Of a stretch of 64,000 bases of DNA, positions 44,489-53,269 are shown piece by piece. This DNA comes from Bacteroidota bacterium (GTDB taxonomy: Bacteria; Bacteroidota; Bacteroidia; AKYH767-A; 2013-40CM-41-45). Positions within the stretch are counted from its first letter, which is position 1; every line of letters starts with the position of its first letter. Both the position numbers and the translations under genes were made by a program. Below the pieces are notes generated by a model. It did no database searches, had not been told where the DNA came from, and was given only the letters and a program-made list of their open reading frames with translations. Location: positions 62,001-126,000 of the forward strand of contig JADJFC010000011.1 of the NCBI GenBank assembly GCA_016708785.1. The letters run 5' to 3'.

Positions 44489-45433
44489 ATGAAAAGAATC
44501 TTTATTTTTTACTGTGTATTAATATCACACTATTCATATTCCCAGATTACGCAACCTTTTCCAGATAGCTCTGCTAGTTGGGTAATTACCGAATGGAGTT
44601 CGGGAGGTGGAGCTCCAGGCGGATTTCAAATCTATACCTACAGATATTTTTGCAATGGAGATACTTCTATAAATGGGGTATCATATAAAAAGTTAAAAGA
44701 GTCATTTAATCTCGACCCTTCTGATACTATAAGTTCAACTGTTGTCGGTTATTACAGAATAGACGGTCAAAAGGTTTTTTATCTACAAGATTCATCATAT
44801 GCCTATAGTGTTATCAGCATGTATAATTATTTTTACTTTCATACAAACCAGGAAATCTTATTATATGATTTTGGAATTCAAATTGGCGATACTTTTTCAT
44901 TAAGTGATTCCACCTATTTCGATATTCAAGGCCGTGCAACACTTGTCTTGACACAAATAGATACAATTCAGTTATCAGGCGAGTCGGTGAGGAGATTCAA
45001 TTTTACTGCTGAAAATTTGGGTTGCATGTTTATCCCAAATTATTTCTGGTACGAAAATATTGGTAGCACTTATGGTTTTTTTCCTAATTTCTACTGCTTT
45101 AAAAACGGAATAACATTCAACTGTTTTCATGAAAATAGTATCAACTATGTTTTTAATTTGCAACCCGGCGATGACTGTATGCACATAACCTTGGGCGAAA
45201 ATAGTCCATCGAAAAATAATCCAACAAGTATTTTTCCAAATCCATCTAATGGAATATTCACTATTCTTTCTGATTTCTATGATGACTATGTTATGGTTAC
45301 AGATATGACAGGCAAATGCATCACATCTCAATCTCTTTCCGTTGGAAATAATTTGGTCAACCTTCAGTACCTCTCAGCCGGTATATATTTTTTAAAATCT
45401 AAAAGAGGTGTCGAGAAAATTTTAATATTCTAA
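44489..45433 (+). CDS. Secreted protein with T9SS sorting domain
   Basis: 314 residues. Signal peptide 1-18 (..HYSYSQ), a beta-rich body of a type seen in several exported Bacteroidota proteins (GDTSINGVSYKKLKES, YYRIDGQKVFYLQDSS, LLYDFGIQIGDTFSL), Cys-containing loops (FNFTAENLGCMFIPNYFWYENIGSTYGFF), and a type A T9SS sorting domain at the end (SIFPNPSNGIFTIL..YLSAGIYFLKSKRG). Function unknown; presumably surface-attached or secreted. Confidence 0.88.
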   Translation: MKRIFIFYCVLISHYSYSQITQPFPDSSASWVITEWSSGGGAPGGFQIYTYRYFCNGDTSINGVSYKKLKESFNLDPSDTISSTVVGYYRIDGQKVFYLQDSSYAYSVISMYNYFYFHTNQEILLYDFGIQIGDTFSLSDSTYFDIQGRATLVLTQIDTIQLSGESVRRFNFTAENLGCMFIPNYFWYENIGSTYGFFPNFYCFKNGITFNCFHENSINYVFNLQPGDDCMHITLGENSPSKNNPTSIFPNPSNGIFTILSDFYDDYVMVTDMTGKCITSQSLSVGNNLVNLQYLSAGIYFLKSKRGVEKILIF

Positions 45434-45573
45434 TGAAGTGTTAGAAATTTAGATGATCTCACTCTTTTGTTCAACAAGTCCCTTAAATTGACTTTTTATT
45501 TTGACATTAAAAACTAATATCAATCAAATCCTTTCATTTCAGAATCGACTTCTCAAACAAATTCAGTTAAAAA

Positions 45574-46488
45574 TTAATTCATCGGCACACTATACAGCAA
45601 TCTAAAATGCACAAATGGACTATTTTCATATTCGTAATTTGACCTTACCCTGGCATCTCCGATATATGCTAATGGAAGACCAAGATCAACTTTTTGATCC
45701 TCGGCATAAAGGGCATAATCTTTTGTTATTGAATAACCGGCGCGAGCTTCAAAGAACACATTCTTCCAAATTCTTAGATTTGAAAATACCGAAACATCAA
45801 TGCTGTTTCTTTCTACATAATAATTTTCAAAATTGTTTTCATTGACTCGATACGAAGTGGTGAGACCAACAAAATGCAAACCATAAGATAAATTTTTCGA
45901 AGGTTCTAAGTAAAGTTTGCCATAGATAGGAAGCATACCAGTAAATTTTAATTTCTGCGTGATTGACCAATCCAGATAAAATATAGGTGTAAGATATGGC
46001 CCAAAACATTCCTGATTATAAAGTAATCCAATTCTATACGTATACGTTTTACTTTTCACCTTTTCATACATCACCATTCCGCCAAGTTGAAATGACTTTT
46101 TAAACTCTGCATTAAAATCTGTCATTACTCTTGGAATGACCAGAATTTGCAATGCTCGACCTTCACTGAATTTATGAATATAGCCGGTACGAATAATGAA
46201 TGCATGTAAGTTAAACCGGTCAATTGGTGAGGAATCTGTCTGAAGGTAATTGTTGTTTATAGAAAATGATTGATAGTCAACTATTGTTATCCAAATTGAT
46301 GAATCTTTCATAAAAAGTGGAACACTCAAATTAGCAAACAAGGAAGCTTCGTAGTTTTTTGCGCGCTTCACACTATCTTGCTGCATAAAATTTTCGTTTG
46401 CTCCCAAATAAAATACATCGAAACGCTTTTGCGCATAGAGTTGGTTTGCAATAAATAAAAACAATAAAATACAAATTGATCTTTTCAT
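45574..46488 (-). CDS. DUF6268-like outer-membrane beta-barrel protein
   Basis: 304 residues. Signal peptide 1-19 (..LYAQ) and then amphipathic beta strands throughout (LFANLSVPLFMKDSS, ALQILVIPRVMTDFN, YEKVKSKTYTYRIGLLYN, PIFYLDWSITQKLKFTGMLP, VFFEARAGYSI) ending in VHFRLLYSVPMN. The pattern matches uncharacterised Bacteroidota outer-membrane barrels. Role unknown. Confidence 0.75.
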   Translation of the reverse strand: MKRSICILLFLFIANQLYAQKRFDVFYLGANENFMQQDSVKRAKNYEASLFANLSVPLFMKDSSIWITIVDYQSFSINNNYLQTDSSPIDRFNLHAFIIRTGYIHKFSEGRALQILVIPRVMTDFNAEFKKSFQLGGMVMYEKVKSKTYTYRIGLLYNQECFGPYLTPIFYLDWSITQKLKFTGMLPIYGKLYLEPSKNLSYGLHFVGLTTSYRVNENNFENYYVERNSIDVSVFSNLRIWKNVFFEARAGYSITKDYALYAEDQKVDLGLPLAYIGDARVRSNYEYENSPFVHFRLLYSVPMN

Positions 46489-46511
46489 GCTACTTCTTTG
46501 ATAAACACATT

Positions 46512-46817
46512 TTAATAATCTTTAACAAGAGCACTCAAAGGAATATTCAGAAACTCATTAAGATTGCGAATCATTTCAAGAGTTAATTTCCGTTTTCGAT
46601 TAAGAATTTTCGAAACTTTATCTTTGCCGCCTAAATATTGTGCTAGATCTTTTTGTTTCAGGTTCTGTTGTTCCATTCTGTATTTGATCGCTTCAATTGG
46701 ATCAGGAGAGTTGATATGGAAATTTTCGCTTTCATATCGCTCAATCAAAATAGCCAGAACATCAGCTATGTCGCTTTCTTTCGTTCCCTTTTTAGCGAGG
46801 AATAATTTTTCAAACAT
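46512..46817 (-). CDS. HigA-like antitoxin / HTH regulator (true start probably upstream)
   Basis: 101 residues from the ATG at 46817. The C-terminal XRE helix-turn-helix (MEQQNLKQKDLAQYLGGKDKVSKILNRKRKLTLEMIRNL) is that of HigA antitoxins. The usual family start (IKTEKEYNKALAM) lies in frame just upstream of the ATG, but no ATG, GTG or TTG precedes it before an in-frame TAG, so translation may begin at a rare codon (ATT/ATA) or at the internal Met. No HigB-type toxin gene is next to it; the neighbour upstream is a T9SS protein gene. Probably an orphan antitoxin or regulator. Confidence 0.75.
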   Translation of the reverse strand: MFEKLFLAKKGTKESDIADVLAILIERYESENFHINSPDPIEAIKYRMEQQNLKQKDLAQYLGGKDKVSKILNRKRKLTLEMIRNLNEFLNIPLSALVKDY

Positions 46818-46892
46818 GGCCAGTGCTTTATTGTATTCCTTTTCTGTTTTAATTATTTTAAATTCAATTAAAATATTAATACATTTTTTAAT

Positions 46893-47648
46893 CTATTGAA
46901 TTAGCACTTTGAAAAATCTAAAATCGGTAGCATTATACAGCCGCAGAAAATACACTCCGGAAGTGAATGTTTCAACTGAAAGTTTGGCTTCAATTCCTAT
47001 TTTGCCACTATGAATCAATTGTCCGTTTAAATTCAACATGTCAAATCTCTCGAAATAATTTCCGTCGGATTGTTTTATTGTAAGTTCATAAGTTGCCGGA
47101 TTGGGAAAAACTGTTACTTCAACTCCATTTGCCTGGGGTTCGTTTACATCAGCAATAATCAAACAAGCAGGATCCGGTTCATAGCTCCACATATCATTAA
47201 CGGTAATATCAAGGCCTCCGCCTAAAGGGCCGGGAGCTGTTTTGGTAAGGCCACCAAAAAGATAAAAGACGCCGTTACGGTCTTTAAAACTTGCTGTACC
47301 ACACCTTGAACCCGGATGACTGTTTACGTCCGGAATACCTAATACACCAAATTGTCTTTGTACATCAAGATTATTATTTGGATTAGGAACCGGCGAATTA
47401 ACTAGCATCCAGCTTTTAGTTTGCATGTAAAAGCACCACAGTAACGATTGATTATAAGTATAAGCATTGGCAGGGTTTTCATACTTACCTCCAAACTTCC
47501 ATAGATTACCATCCTGATCTGTCCATGCAGCTCTTCCTTCAATTCCATTTGCAGGTGTCACAGTATCAGCTGGAATGCACTCCGGACCGTAATGTCCATA
47601 TGCTGAAATTGAATCATCCCCTGCATACCAAGCCCAGGCGTTTTGCAT
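46893..47648 (-). CDS. Kelch-type secreted protein, C-terminal part with T9SS sorting domain
   Basis: 251 residues in the restored frame: two further kelch units (LWKFGGKYENPANAYTYNQSLLWCFYMQTKSWML, GVFYLFGGLTKTAPGPLGGGLDITVNDMWSYEPD) and a type A T9SS domain (VFPNPATYELTI..TSGVYFLRLYNATDFRFFKVLIQ). The apparent start (MQNAWAW) is internal. Kelch propellers usually mediate binding. Confidence 0.85.
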   Translation of the reverse strand: MQNAWAWYAGDDSISAYGHYGPECIPADTVTPANGIEGRAAWTDQDGNLWKFGGKYENPANAYTYNQSLLWCFYMQTKSWMLVNSPVPNPNNNLDVQRQFGVLGIPDVNSHPGSRCGTASFKDRNGVFYLFGGLTKTAPGPLGGGLDITVNDMWSYEPDPACLIIADVNEPQANGVEVTVFPNPATYELTIKQSDGNYFERFDMLNLNGQLIHSGKIGIEAKLSVETFTSGVYFLRLYNATDFRFFKVLIQ

Positions 47649-47671
47649 TGGATCAAAACACCAGAGATCAT

Positions 47672-48583
47672 TCAGAAACTTATCGTAAACAAGCCCGGTA
47701 TAGCTTCCTCCGAATAACCAAAACTTCCCGTCGGCACCCGTCCATGAAGTATGGGCAAAACGTTTTCCAGGATAATTAAGAGTATCAAAACTCCCTTTGT
47801 TCCATAATGTCCCTGAGTAAAAACATTACTACCTGACATCCATGTCCACTCATTTGTAGAAGGACTATATCGCCATAACAACTGCTCCGGCCAAAAGTCT
47901 TCACCTCCACCGTAAAACCAAAAGTTGTTATTTGCATCTACCCAGCTATCGGAACACTCATCCTTCCATCCTGGAGTATTTGCAGGACTTGACACGTATT
48001 TTGTACCCAGCACCCTTGGTGTTCTTACTGAATCTCCCTGCATCCATGTCCATTCATTAGTTTGAATATCGTATTTCCAAAGGTCATTCATGGCATTGTA
48101 CTGAATTGTACCGGTTCGATTTTTAACATATCCTCCATAAAGCCACAGATTTCCACTGGTATCTGTCCAGGCAGGACAACCAAGTCCGCGGCAACCGGGA
48201 GAATTTGTTGGAGAAGAAACGCCTCTGATACCATAAGTCGGCGGCTGATTTACAATGCCGCTATCCCCTTTTACCCATGTCCACATCCTGGTATCAGGGT
48301 CAAATTGCCAGAGATCTGAATAATATCCGGCGTTGTAATCCTTGCCGCCATATATCCAAAACTTACCGTCTTTACCTGTCCAGTATACGGGTGCATACAA
48401 GCCGGGAGGAACATTGCTGCTATCGGCTATTCCCCTTATTCCATACTGGGCTGAGGTATAATAAGCACTATCGCCATGTACCCATGTCCACAAACCACTT
48501 TGTGCATACAAGGATGAAAAAGTTGCTAGAGACAAAAAAAACAGAATCGCAGAAATTTGCACGGTTGTAATTAGTTTTTTCAT
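47672..48583 (-). CDS. Kelch-type secreted protein, N-terminal part
   Basis: 303 residues before a frame break. Signal peptide (1-27), then kelch-like beta-propeller repeats (FWIYGGKDYNAGYYSDLWQFDPDTRMWTWVKGD, LWLYGGYVKN..NDLWKYDIQTNEWTWMQGD, NFWFYGGGEDF..LLWRYSPSTNEWTWMSGS). The frame is lost after ..QGHYGTKG. Adding one base to the C-run at 47793-47795 (G on the coding strand) gives SFDTLNYPGKRFAHTSWTGADGKFWLFGG.. and leads into the next part. Full gene 46893-48583, about 563 residues. Confidence 0.85.
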   Translation of the reverse strand: MKKLITTVQISAILFFLSLATFSSLYAQSGLWTWVHGDSAYYTSAQYGIRGIADSSNVPPGLYAPVYWTGKDGKFWIYGGKDYNAGYYSDLWQFDPDTRMWTWVKGDSGIVNQPPTYGIRGVSSPTNSPGCRGLGCPAWTDTSGNLWLYGGYVKNRTGTIQYNAMNDLWKYDIQTNEWTWMQGDSVRTPRVLGTKYVSSPANTPGWKDECSDSWVDANNNFWFYGGGEDFWPEQLLWRYSPSTNEWTWMSGSNVFTQGHYGTKGVLILLIILENVLPILHGRVPTGSFGYSEEAIPGLFTISF

Positions 48584-48784
48584 AATGGTGCGTTAGAGAT
48601 TTGATTCTAAAATTTATAAAAACTAAAATAAACAATCTCTGTCCTAAGATTGCCTATTCAAAAGTAAAATGATTTTTTACAATTCCAAATCTGGATCACT
48701 AAAGTTAATTGTAATTTTTCCGAAAATGAGGTTTAATGATTCGGAGAGGGGTTTTGAAAAACGAGTCGTGAGTGAGTCGAATTG

Positions 48785-49729
48785 CTAATTTCGAAGTAGT
48801 TCGATCTTTCGTTTTACTAGTTCCTTGAATTGATTTTTCAATTCCTCATTTAAAAAACTAAAATCAACAAACTCCATCCACATGGGAATAGCCTTCTCAA
48901 ACTTCTTGAAAATATTTTCCTGTGCCTTTGCATCTATCTTCGCCGCAGTAAAAGCAGCTACAAAATCATTCCTTGTGATTTTTCTCTTCCGTCCATTCAA
49001 TGTCAAAGCTAATTCTTCATTATCTGCCGAATTAACCAAGGCTGTTGCAACCATATCGTAGGCAGGGGCTAATGTGTAACCAATTCCCGGCATATTGATA
49101 AGCGAAAAATTCTTTAAGTGCATATCAGCGTTTCCTGTTAGGAAAGAAAACAAAACCTGCTCATAAAAATTTACAACATCTAACCCGGGATTTTCTGAGT
49201 ACTTTAAAATAGCTTTTGAAATTTGTTCGTGTGATCCATGGTATTTGTCTTCAGTTTGTCTCTCCGTAATCTGGCACATGTCTTCCATGTGTATCTTTTG
49301 CTTCTTTTTCCTGTCAATTCGTTTTGTAATATAAGCAAGGTTACCTGATGATAATCGGATGAGGCTATGTGGAACAGTTTTAATTCCGGCTATGTGAGCA
49401 AGGTGCATGGTTAGATCTTCTACTTCCGGTAATTGTTCGTATTCAACTGTTGGCGGCTTCAAAATAAAATCACCTAAAATTCCGACTACAGTTAAACGCT
49501 TAGGTTCATTTCTGTTATCGCCTTTTGAAATTGATAAAGACAACTTTGCCTGAACTCCTGTTACTGCGCTATGACTTCGAATAATTTTCGCAGCCATCTC
49601 TTCCATTTGTGATTCATTAAAATCAATCAAAGGTTGTTGCGTTGACCCAAATATTTTTTTACTGCATGCAGGATGAAAATTTATTTCATCATCACTTAGT
49701 GTTTGATAACAGTATAGGCAGCGTTTCAT
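48785..49729 (-). CDS. HipT-like kinase of a HipBST-type tripartite toxin-antitoxin system
   Basis: 314 residues. A small Cys/His knuckle (Cys4-x2-Cys7...His19-x2-Cys22) precedes a HipA-type kinase: Gly/Ser loop HSAVTGVQAKLSLS, catalytic loop GNADMHLKNFSLI (Asp near 201) and DFG-like AYDMVA. It lacks the HipA N-terminal subdomain, which is encoded separately by the next gene upstream. HipA/HipT kinases phosphorylate aminoacyl-tRNA synthetases and stop growth. Its ATG overlaps the HipS-like stop by 4 bases, so the genes are translationally coupled. The operon order is hipB - hipS - hipT. Confidence 0.85.
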   Translation of the reverse strand: MKRCLYCYQTLSDDEINFHPACSKKIFGSTQQPLIDFNESQMEEMAAKIIRSHSAVTGVQAKLSLSISKGDNRNEPKRLTVVGILGDFILKPPTVEYEQLPEVEDLTMHLAHIAGIKTVPHSLIRLSSGNLAYITKRIDRKKKQKIHMEDMCQITERQTEDKYHGSHEQISKAILKYSENPGLDVVNFYEQVLFSFLTGNADMHLKNFSLINMPGIGYTLAPAYDMVATALVNSADNEELALTLNGRKRKITRNDFVAAFTAAKIDAKAQENIFKKFEKAIPMWMEFVDFSFLNEELKNQFKELVKRKIELLRN

Positions 49730-50055
49730 TTTTCTTCTTCAATTAAAGGGTGAACGCTCACTGCTCCTATGCAATCTTCGCAGCATGCAAGTAATAATCC
49801 CATTCGATCACGTGGATTTAACTTCCAGTTTTTTTCAGCAACATTTAATAACCATCCTTCAGGAATCAATCCGTCAAAGAATGGGAATAGAGTCTTACTT
49901 TCAAACGGTGCTTCTTGCATTGGAAGAGTTAAACTTATTGCTTCCGGTTTTTCACTCTGTAGATAAACACTCGAGTACTGAAAATGATATCCTGAATCAT
50001 CCTGAATAAGCAAACCTGCTTTTTGATTGTTATATTTTATTTCAGCTTTTCTCAT
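49726..50055 (-). CDS. HipS-like protein (HipA N-terminal subdomain as a separate gene)
   Basis: 109 residues matching the N-terminal subdomain 1 of HipA (MRKAEIKYNNQKAGLLIQDDSGYHFQYS..LTLPMQEAPFESKTLFPFFDGLIPEGWLLNVAEKNWKLNPRDRMGLLLACCEDCIGAVSV). In the described HipBST systems this stand-alone piece (HipS) acts as the antitoxin against HipT. The gene starts in the stop of hipB (ATGA overlap) and ends in the start of the kinase gene. Confidence 0.85.
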   Translation of the reverse strand: MRKAEIKYNNQKAGLLIQDDSGYHFQYSSVYLQSEKPEAISLTLPMQEAPFESKTLFPFFDGLIPEGWLLNVAEKNWKLNPRDRMGLLLACCEDCIGAVSVHPLIEEEK

Positions 50056-50264
50056 TCAGCAATTTTATTTCTATCCATTGGGACCGGTTCCATGATATGT
50101 CCAAATAGTTTCAACACCTGGTTTACTTTATCAAGTCTTAAGGATGGTTTGCCTTGTTCCAGGTCACGAATAAATCGCAATCCCACACCTGCCTTCTCAG
50201 CCAATTCAGGCTGACTAAGGCCGGCTTGTTTCCTCTTTTCTTTTACAAATCCGGATAATACCAT
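50052..50264 (-). CDS. HipB-like XRE-family regulator
   Basis: 70 residues, a compact XRE helix-turn-helix (FVKEKRKQAGLSQPELAEKAGVGLRFIRDLEQGKPSLRLDKVNQVLKLFG). In HipAB and HipBST systems HipB binds palindromic operators and represses its own operon. Four such palindromes lie directly upstream, the nearest only 5 bases before the ATG. Confidence 0.87.
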   Translation of the reverse strand: MVLSGFVKEKRKQAGLSQPELAEKAGVGLRFIRDLEQGKPSLRLDKVNQVLKLFGHIMEPVPMDRNKIAE

Positions 50265-50268
50265 TTTT

Positions 50269-50408
50269 TATACCCTTTAAGGTATAAATGTAGTAAAATG
50301 TTTCAATATAATACCCTTTAGGGTATGTTTTTGAATTAAATGCATATATTATACCTTAAAGGGTATAATAAAGTATTCAGCTTATCTAATTATACCCAAT
50401 TGGGTATA
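50269..50408 (-). promoter_or_regulatory. Four HipB-type operators spaced 40-41 bp
   Basis: Four 18-bp palindromes of the form TATACCC-N-GGGTATA: 50269-50286 (TATACCCTTTAAGGTATA), 50310-50327 (core ATACCCTTTAGGGTAT), 50350-50367 (TATACCTTAAAGGGTATA) and 50391-50408 (TATACCCAATTGGGTATA, perfect). Starts are 41, 40 and 41 bases apart, about four helical turns, so bound dimers would lie on one face. They resemble the TATCC-N8-GGATA operators of E. coli HipB in form and lie just upstream of the hipB start. Confidence 0.85.
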
Positions 50409-50582
50409 AGTATTAGTGGATATAATTTAATCCTTGAATGAAATTGTAAAAATTTGCAGTATTTACTGAGTGCTTGAAATATCGTCTCAATCGAATTTCG
50501 TCGTAACAATCTTGAATATTATAAAGAAAAATTCTTCCGGGTAAATCTGCTTTACTCGATTTATTATAAATAGATTTCTCAC

Positions 50583-50611
50583 CCCGATTGGAGGAATCTT
50601 CTCCAATCGGG
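50583..50611. other. Hairpin between the T9SS gene and the hip operon
   Basis: Perfect 11-bp stem CCCGATTGGAG (50583-50593) / CTCCAATCGGG (50601-50611), 25 bases after the T9SS gene stop (minus strand). There is no clear T-run after it on either strand, so it may be a weak terminator or mRNA-protecting stem. The rest of 50409-50582 holds no recognised gene. Confidence 0.5.
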
Positions 50612-50635
50612 AGAATGTGGAGTGCCAATGATGAG

Positions 50636-51958
50636 TTATTTCCTTTCAGGAACAAACAGTTTTTCACTTCCTACTAAATTAGATCCTTTGTAAATAGATA
50701 CTATATAAATTCCATCATTCTCAAATGGAATGTAAGTTGTGTGTGCAACATTTTCTATTTTTGAAATAATTTTTCCTATTAAATCATAAACAATTATTTT
50801 ATCTCCTGTCGACTGTCTTACAATTATAGATTGATTTTGGGAAGTAACATCAAAATCAACGGTTGATTTTGGTTCAGCTATAGAAGTTGTTGTACCGAAT
50901 CGGTCCACTTTTGTGATCCAAGGAAAAATGTTACCCCAGAAATCCTTTGTGGAACCACTGATTATGAATCCACCATCTGAACATTCTTTAACGAAAAATG
51001 GATCAACACCATTTATTCCGTTAAAAGTTACATACCAAAGTATATTCAAACTTGAATCTATTCTGGCGGCAAAACCAGAACCGCTCACTTCTGTTCCTAT
51101 GCAAATTGAACCTCCTTGTCTAACCTCGATTGCGTCAGTATATTTTGCTTGATCTGCTAAGAAAATAACCGGCCAGGTAGGCCAAGCTGTTCCACTTTGA
51201 CTAAGAGTAAAAAGACCTGAATACCAATCATAACGAGCACCCAATATAATAGATCCATTTGAAGTATTGGGTAAAACAACACCTGCTCCAAATACATGAG
51301 GATTGCCCATTGTATCGACTATTGTATTATTCCATAAATGATTAAAAGAGGAATCGAAGGCATCAACGTTTATGATTCCGCCCCAAATTAAATCTGAAGC
51401 CACAACCATTTTATTGGGATCTATAAAATTAAAATGAAAATTATTTCCACCATTAGTATAGAGGTTGACTTGAAAGCCTGTTCCTGCTGTGTCCATTACA
51501 TATAGGTTATAGCTACTATAACTTGAACTATAAGTAGTTTTTGAAGCAAAAAATAATTTCCCTCTACTATTAATTTTGAGTTGTGTTACTTTATTTGAAT
51601 AATTGATTGGCCCATAAGGCAAGTTTGCCACTAGTGAATCTCCGATTGAATCAAGAATAGCTAAATAAGGAGACGGAAAATTATTAACAGATTTGTATCC
51701 GCCACATGCTAATTTTCCATCATCCAGAATTTCAAAAACGTAAGTTGAAAAATCGTAAGCTTTCGTCCAGATTGGATTTAAGTTGCTATCACATTTCATT
51801 ATAGTAGTGTCCTCAGGAAAAGATATCAAAAAATGGCCATCGGAATCTTCCGCGGCGCAGGCTGTACCGTGTTGATTGAAAAATATTTTTTCAAAAATTT
51901 GTTGAGCATGTGTTGCGGAACTTATTGTCAGTAAGAGAATAGAAATAATTATTTTCAT
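50636..51958 (-). CDS. Secreted beta-propeller-like protein with T9SS sorting domain
   Basis: 440 residues. Signal peptide 1-18 (..SATHAQ), repeated beta units (GHFLISFPEDTTIMKCDSNLNPIWTKAYDFS, LACGGYKSVNN, LFFASKTTYS, GGSICIGTEVSGSGFAARIDSSLNILWYVTFNG, GGFIISGSTKDFWGNIFPWITKVD) and a terminal sorting domain (STVDFDVTSQNQSIIVRQS..GIYIVSIYKGSNLVGSEKLFVPE). Same general plan as the protein at 29070. Function unknown, presumably surface-exposed. Confidence 0.85.
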   Translation of the reverse strand: MKIIISILLLTISSATHAQQIFEKIFFNQHGTACAAEDSDGHFLISFPEDTTIMKCDSNLNPIWTKAYDFSTYVFEILDDGKLACGGYKSVNNFPSPYLAILDSIGDSLVANLPYGPINYSNKVTQLKINSRGKLFFASKTTYSSSYSSYNLYVMDTAGTGFQVNLYTNGGNNFHFNFIDPNKMVVASDLIWGGIINVDAFDSSFNHLWNNTIVDTMGNPHVFGAGVVLPNTSNGSIILGARYDWYSGLFTLSQSGTAWPTWPVIFLADQAKYTDAIEVRQGGSICIGTEVSGSGFAARIDSSLNILWYVTFNGINGVDPFFVKECSDGGFIISGSTKDFWGNIFPWITKVDRFGTTTSIAEPKSTVDFDVTSQNQSIIVRQSTGDKIIVYDLIGKIISKIENVAHTTYIPFENDGIYIVSIYKGSNLVGSEKLFVPERK

Positions 51959-52357
51959 TTCAATGAAAGGCTTTGATTTTAATTAAATAGTACACAAGGA
52001 GATTAGAACAAACATATAGAGATAAGATTGATTGCATAGGTACTATTTGGTAGACGAGCATTTTCATTATGTCAAACGGGCTTTTCTTAGTGTGTCTAAA
52101 CTAATTAATTGATAAAGATGTTGGACTCGCACTTACATTACGTCATTATAAATTAATTCATACTAATCAACTTTAATAATTTTACAATGAATCATAACGA
52201 ATAAGCTACCTAACACCTATTAAAAACATTTAGAAATCTGTTCCGCAGACGATAATTATTTAGCGAATCACCCATACCCCCTCACGAAACGTGAGCGAAT
52301 CAATCCCACGTCCTAACGGCTCCTAACGGCTCCTTCCCGATAGTTATCGGGAGAAAA

Positions 52358-52387
52358 CAAAAAAGCCTCTTTCTTGCGAAATGAGGC
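52358..52387 (-). terminator. Orphan minus-strand terminator
   Basis: Read on the minus strand: GCCTCATTTC-GCAA-GAAAGAGGC followed by TTTTTTGTTTTC, a good intrinsic terminator. No coding sequence is seen upstream of it on the minus strand between 52388 and 52708, so it either ends a small RNA or is an insulating element. Hairpins CTCACG-AAA-CGTGAG (52281-52295) and TCCCGATA-GT-TATCGGGA (52335-52352) and a direct repeat TCCTAACGGC (52311, 52321) lie close by. The rest of 51959-52707 shows no gene. Confidence 0.55.
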
Positions 52388-52707
52388 ATGATTGCATCAT
52401 ATCGGGTATAGATCATTCCGGTTGAAAATTCGTTTTTACTCCAATTAAATCGTTTCTGACGATTTTAAACAAACTTTTGTAAGTCATTTAAACCATATTT
52501 CACATCTCAATTAAATAGTTGTAAAAAAATCATTTTCAACTTCTCCAACGTTTTTTATTATCGATTTTCTTATATTTAGCAAAGGAATTACACTTTCGAG
52601 GTACTCTTCATTAATGCAAGCCATCTTCGATACTATCACGTTGATTAGATTTCATCTTTTCACAATTCCTTTATTGTAATTAATTCACACATTAATGATC
52701 ACACATT

Positions 52708-52953
52708 ATGCGCACTAAATTTATACTGCTAATAGTATTTTCTTTTTTTTCAAATTTCAAGTTAACCGTTCAAGCGATCAACGATTTCCAATCACATCAA
52801 AGTGGAAATTGGAATCAGACTTCCACTTGTGAGAGATGGGATGGAACAACATGGGTCACCCGATCGACAGAATTTTTAACGTCATTACTTCCTCAATCCC
52901 CTTACGCATGCAGTAGCGAGATTCCGCCGGGAGTTGGCAAGGCCGTTTCCTAG
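52708..52953 (+). pseudogene. Truncated 5' duplicate of the giant surface-protein gene
   Basis: The first ~155 bases (52708-52863) are about 93% identical to the start of the gene at 53270 (same MRTKFILLIVFSFFS leader and INDFQSHQSGNWNQTST segment). The similarity stops abruptly within GTCACCC, after which the frame reads unrelated sequence to a stop at 52953. The downstream 52954-53269 holds no gene, but has a structured-looking inverted repeat. It looks like the remnant of a paralogous gene after recombination or insertion. Confidence 0.75.
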
Positions 52954-52989
52954 TGATCATTCCAATCAAAGTTAATAAATAAATCTATA

Positions 52990-53074
52990 CTACCCGCTCG
53001 GGAATCTTACCACTTCTTGAGAAAGGATAATACGGAAGTATTGAAAGCAAAAGAAATCACCGAGCGGTGGGTAG
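52990..53074. repeat. Imperfect inverted repeat in the remnant region
   Basis: CTACCCGCTCGG (52990-53001) pairs with CCGAGCGGTGGGTAG (53060-53074), apart from a 3-base bulge, enclosing 58 bases. It lies in a GC-richer segment (about 52860-53100) between the truncated duplicate and the full gene. This may be the end of a lost mobile element or a structured RNA. I recognise neither a transposase fragment nor a known RNA family here. Confidence 0.4.
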
Positions 53075-53269
53075 CTCGAAATTCGGAGTAAGCAGACCGG
53101 TTCCTACTATTCAGTTCAGATGAAATTTGACTTTATCCCCGAATTAGGTGATTGCAGATTTATAGATTTAAATGAATCTTCGTAGTTGTCAGTAATTAAA
53201 ACTGAATATATCTAATTCTGATAACTGACTCATTTTTGCAATTAATTACCACCTTAATCAACACACATT

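Noticed and set aside
50413..50667. 84-codon minus-strand ORF between the T9SS gene and hipB
   Set aside because: Overlaps the end of the T9SS gene, contains a hairpin and shows no protein-like pattern.
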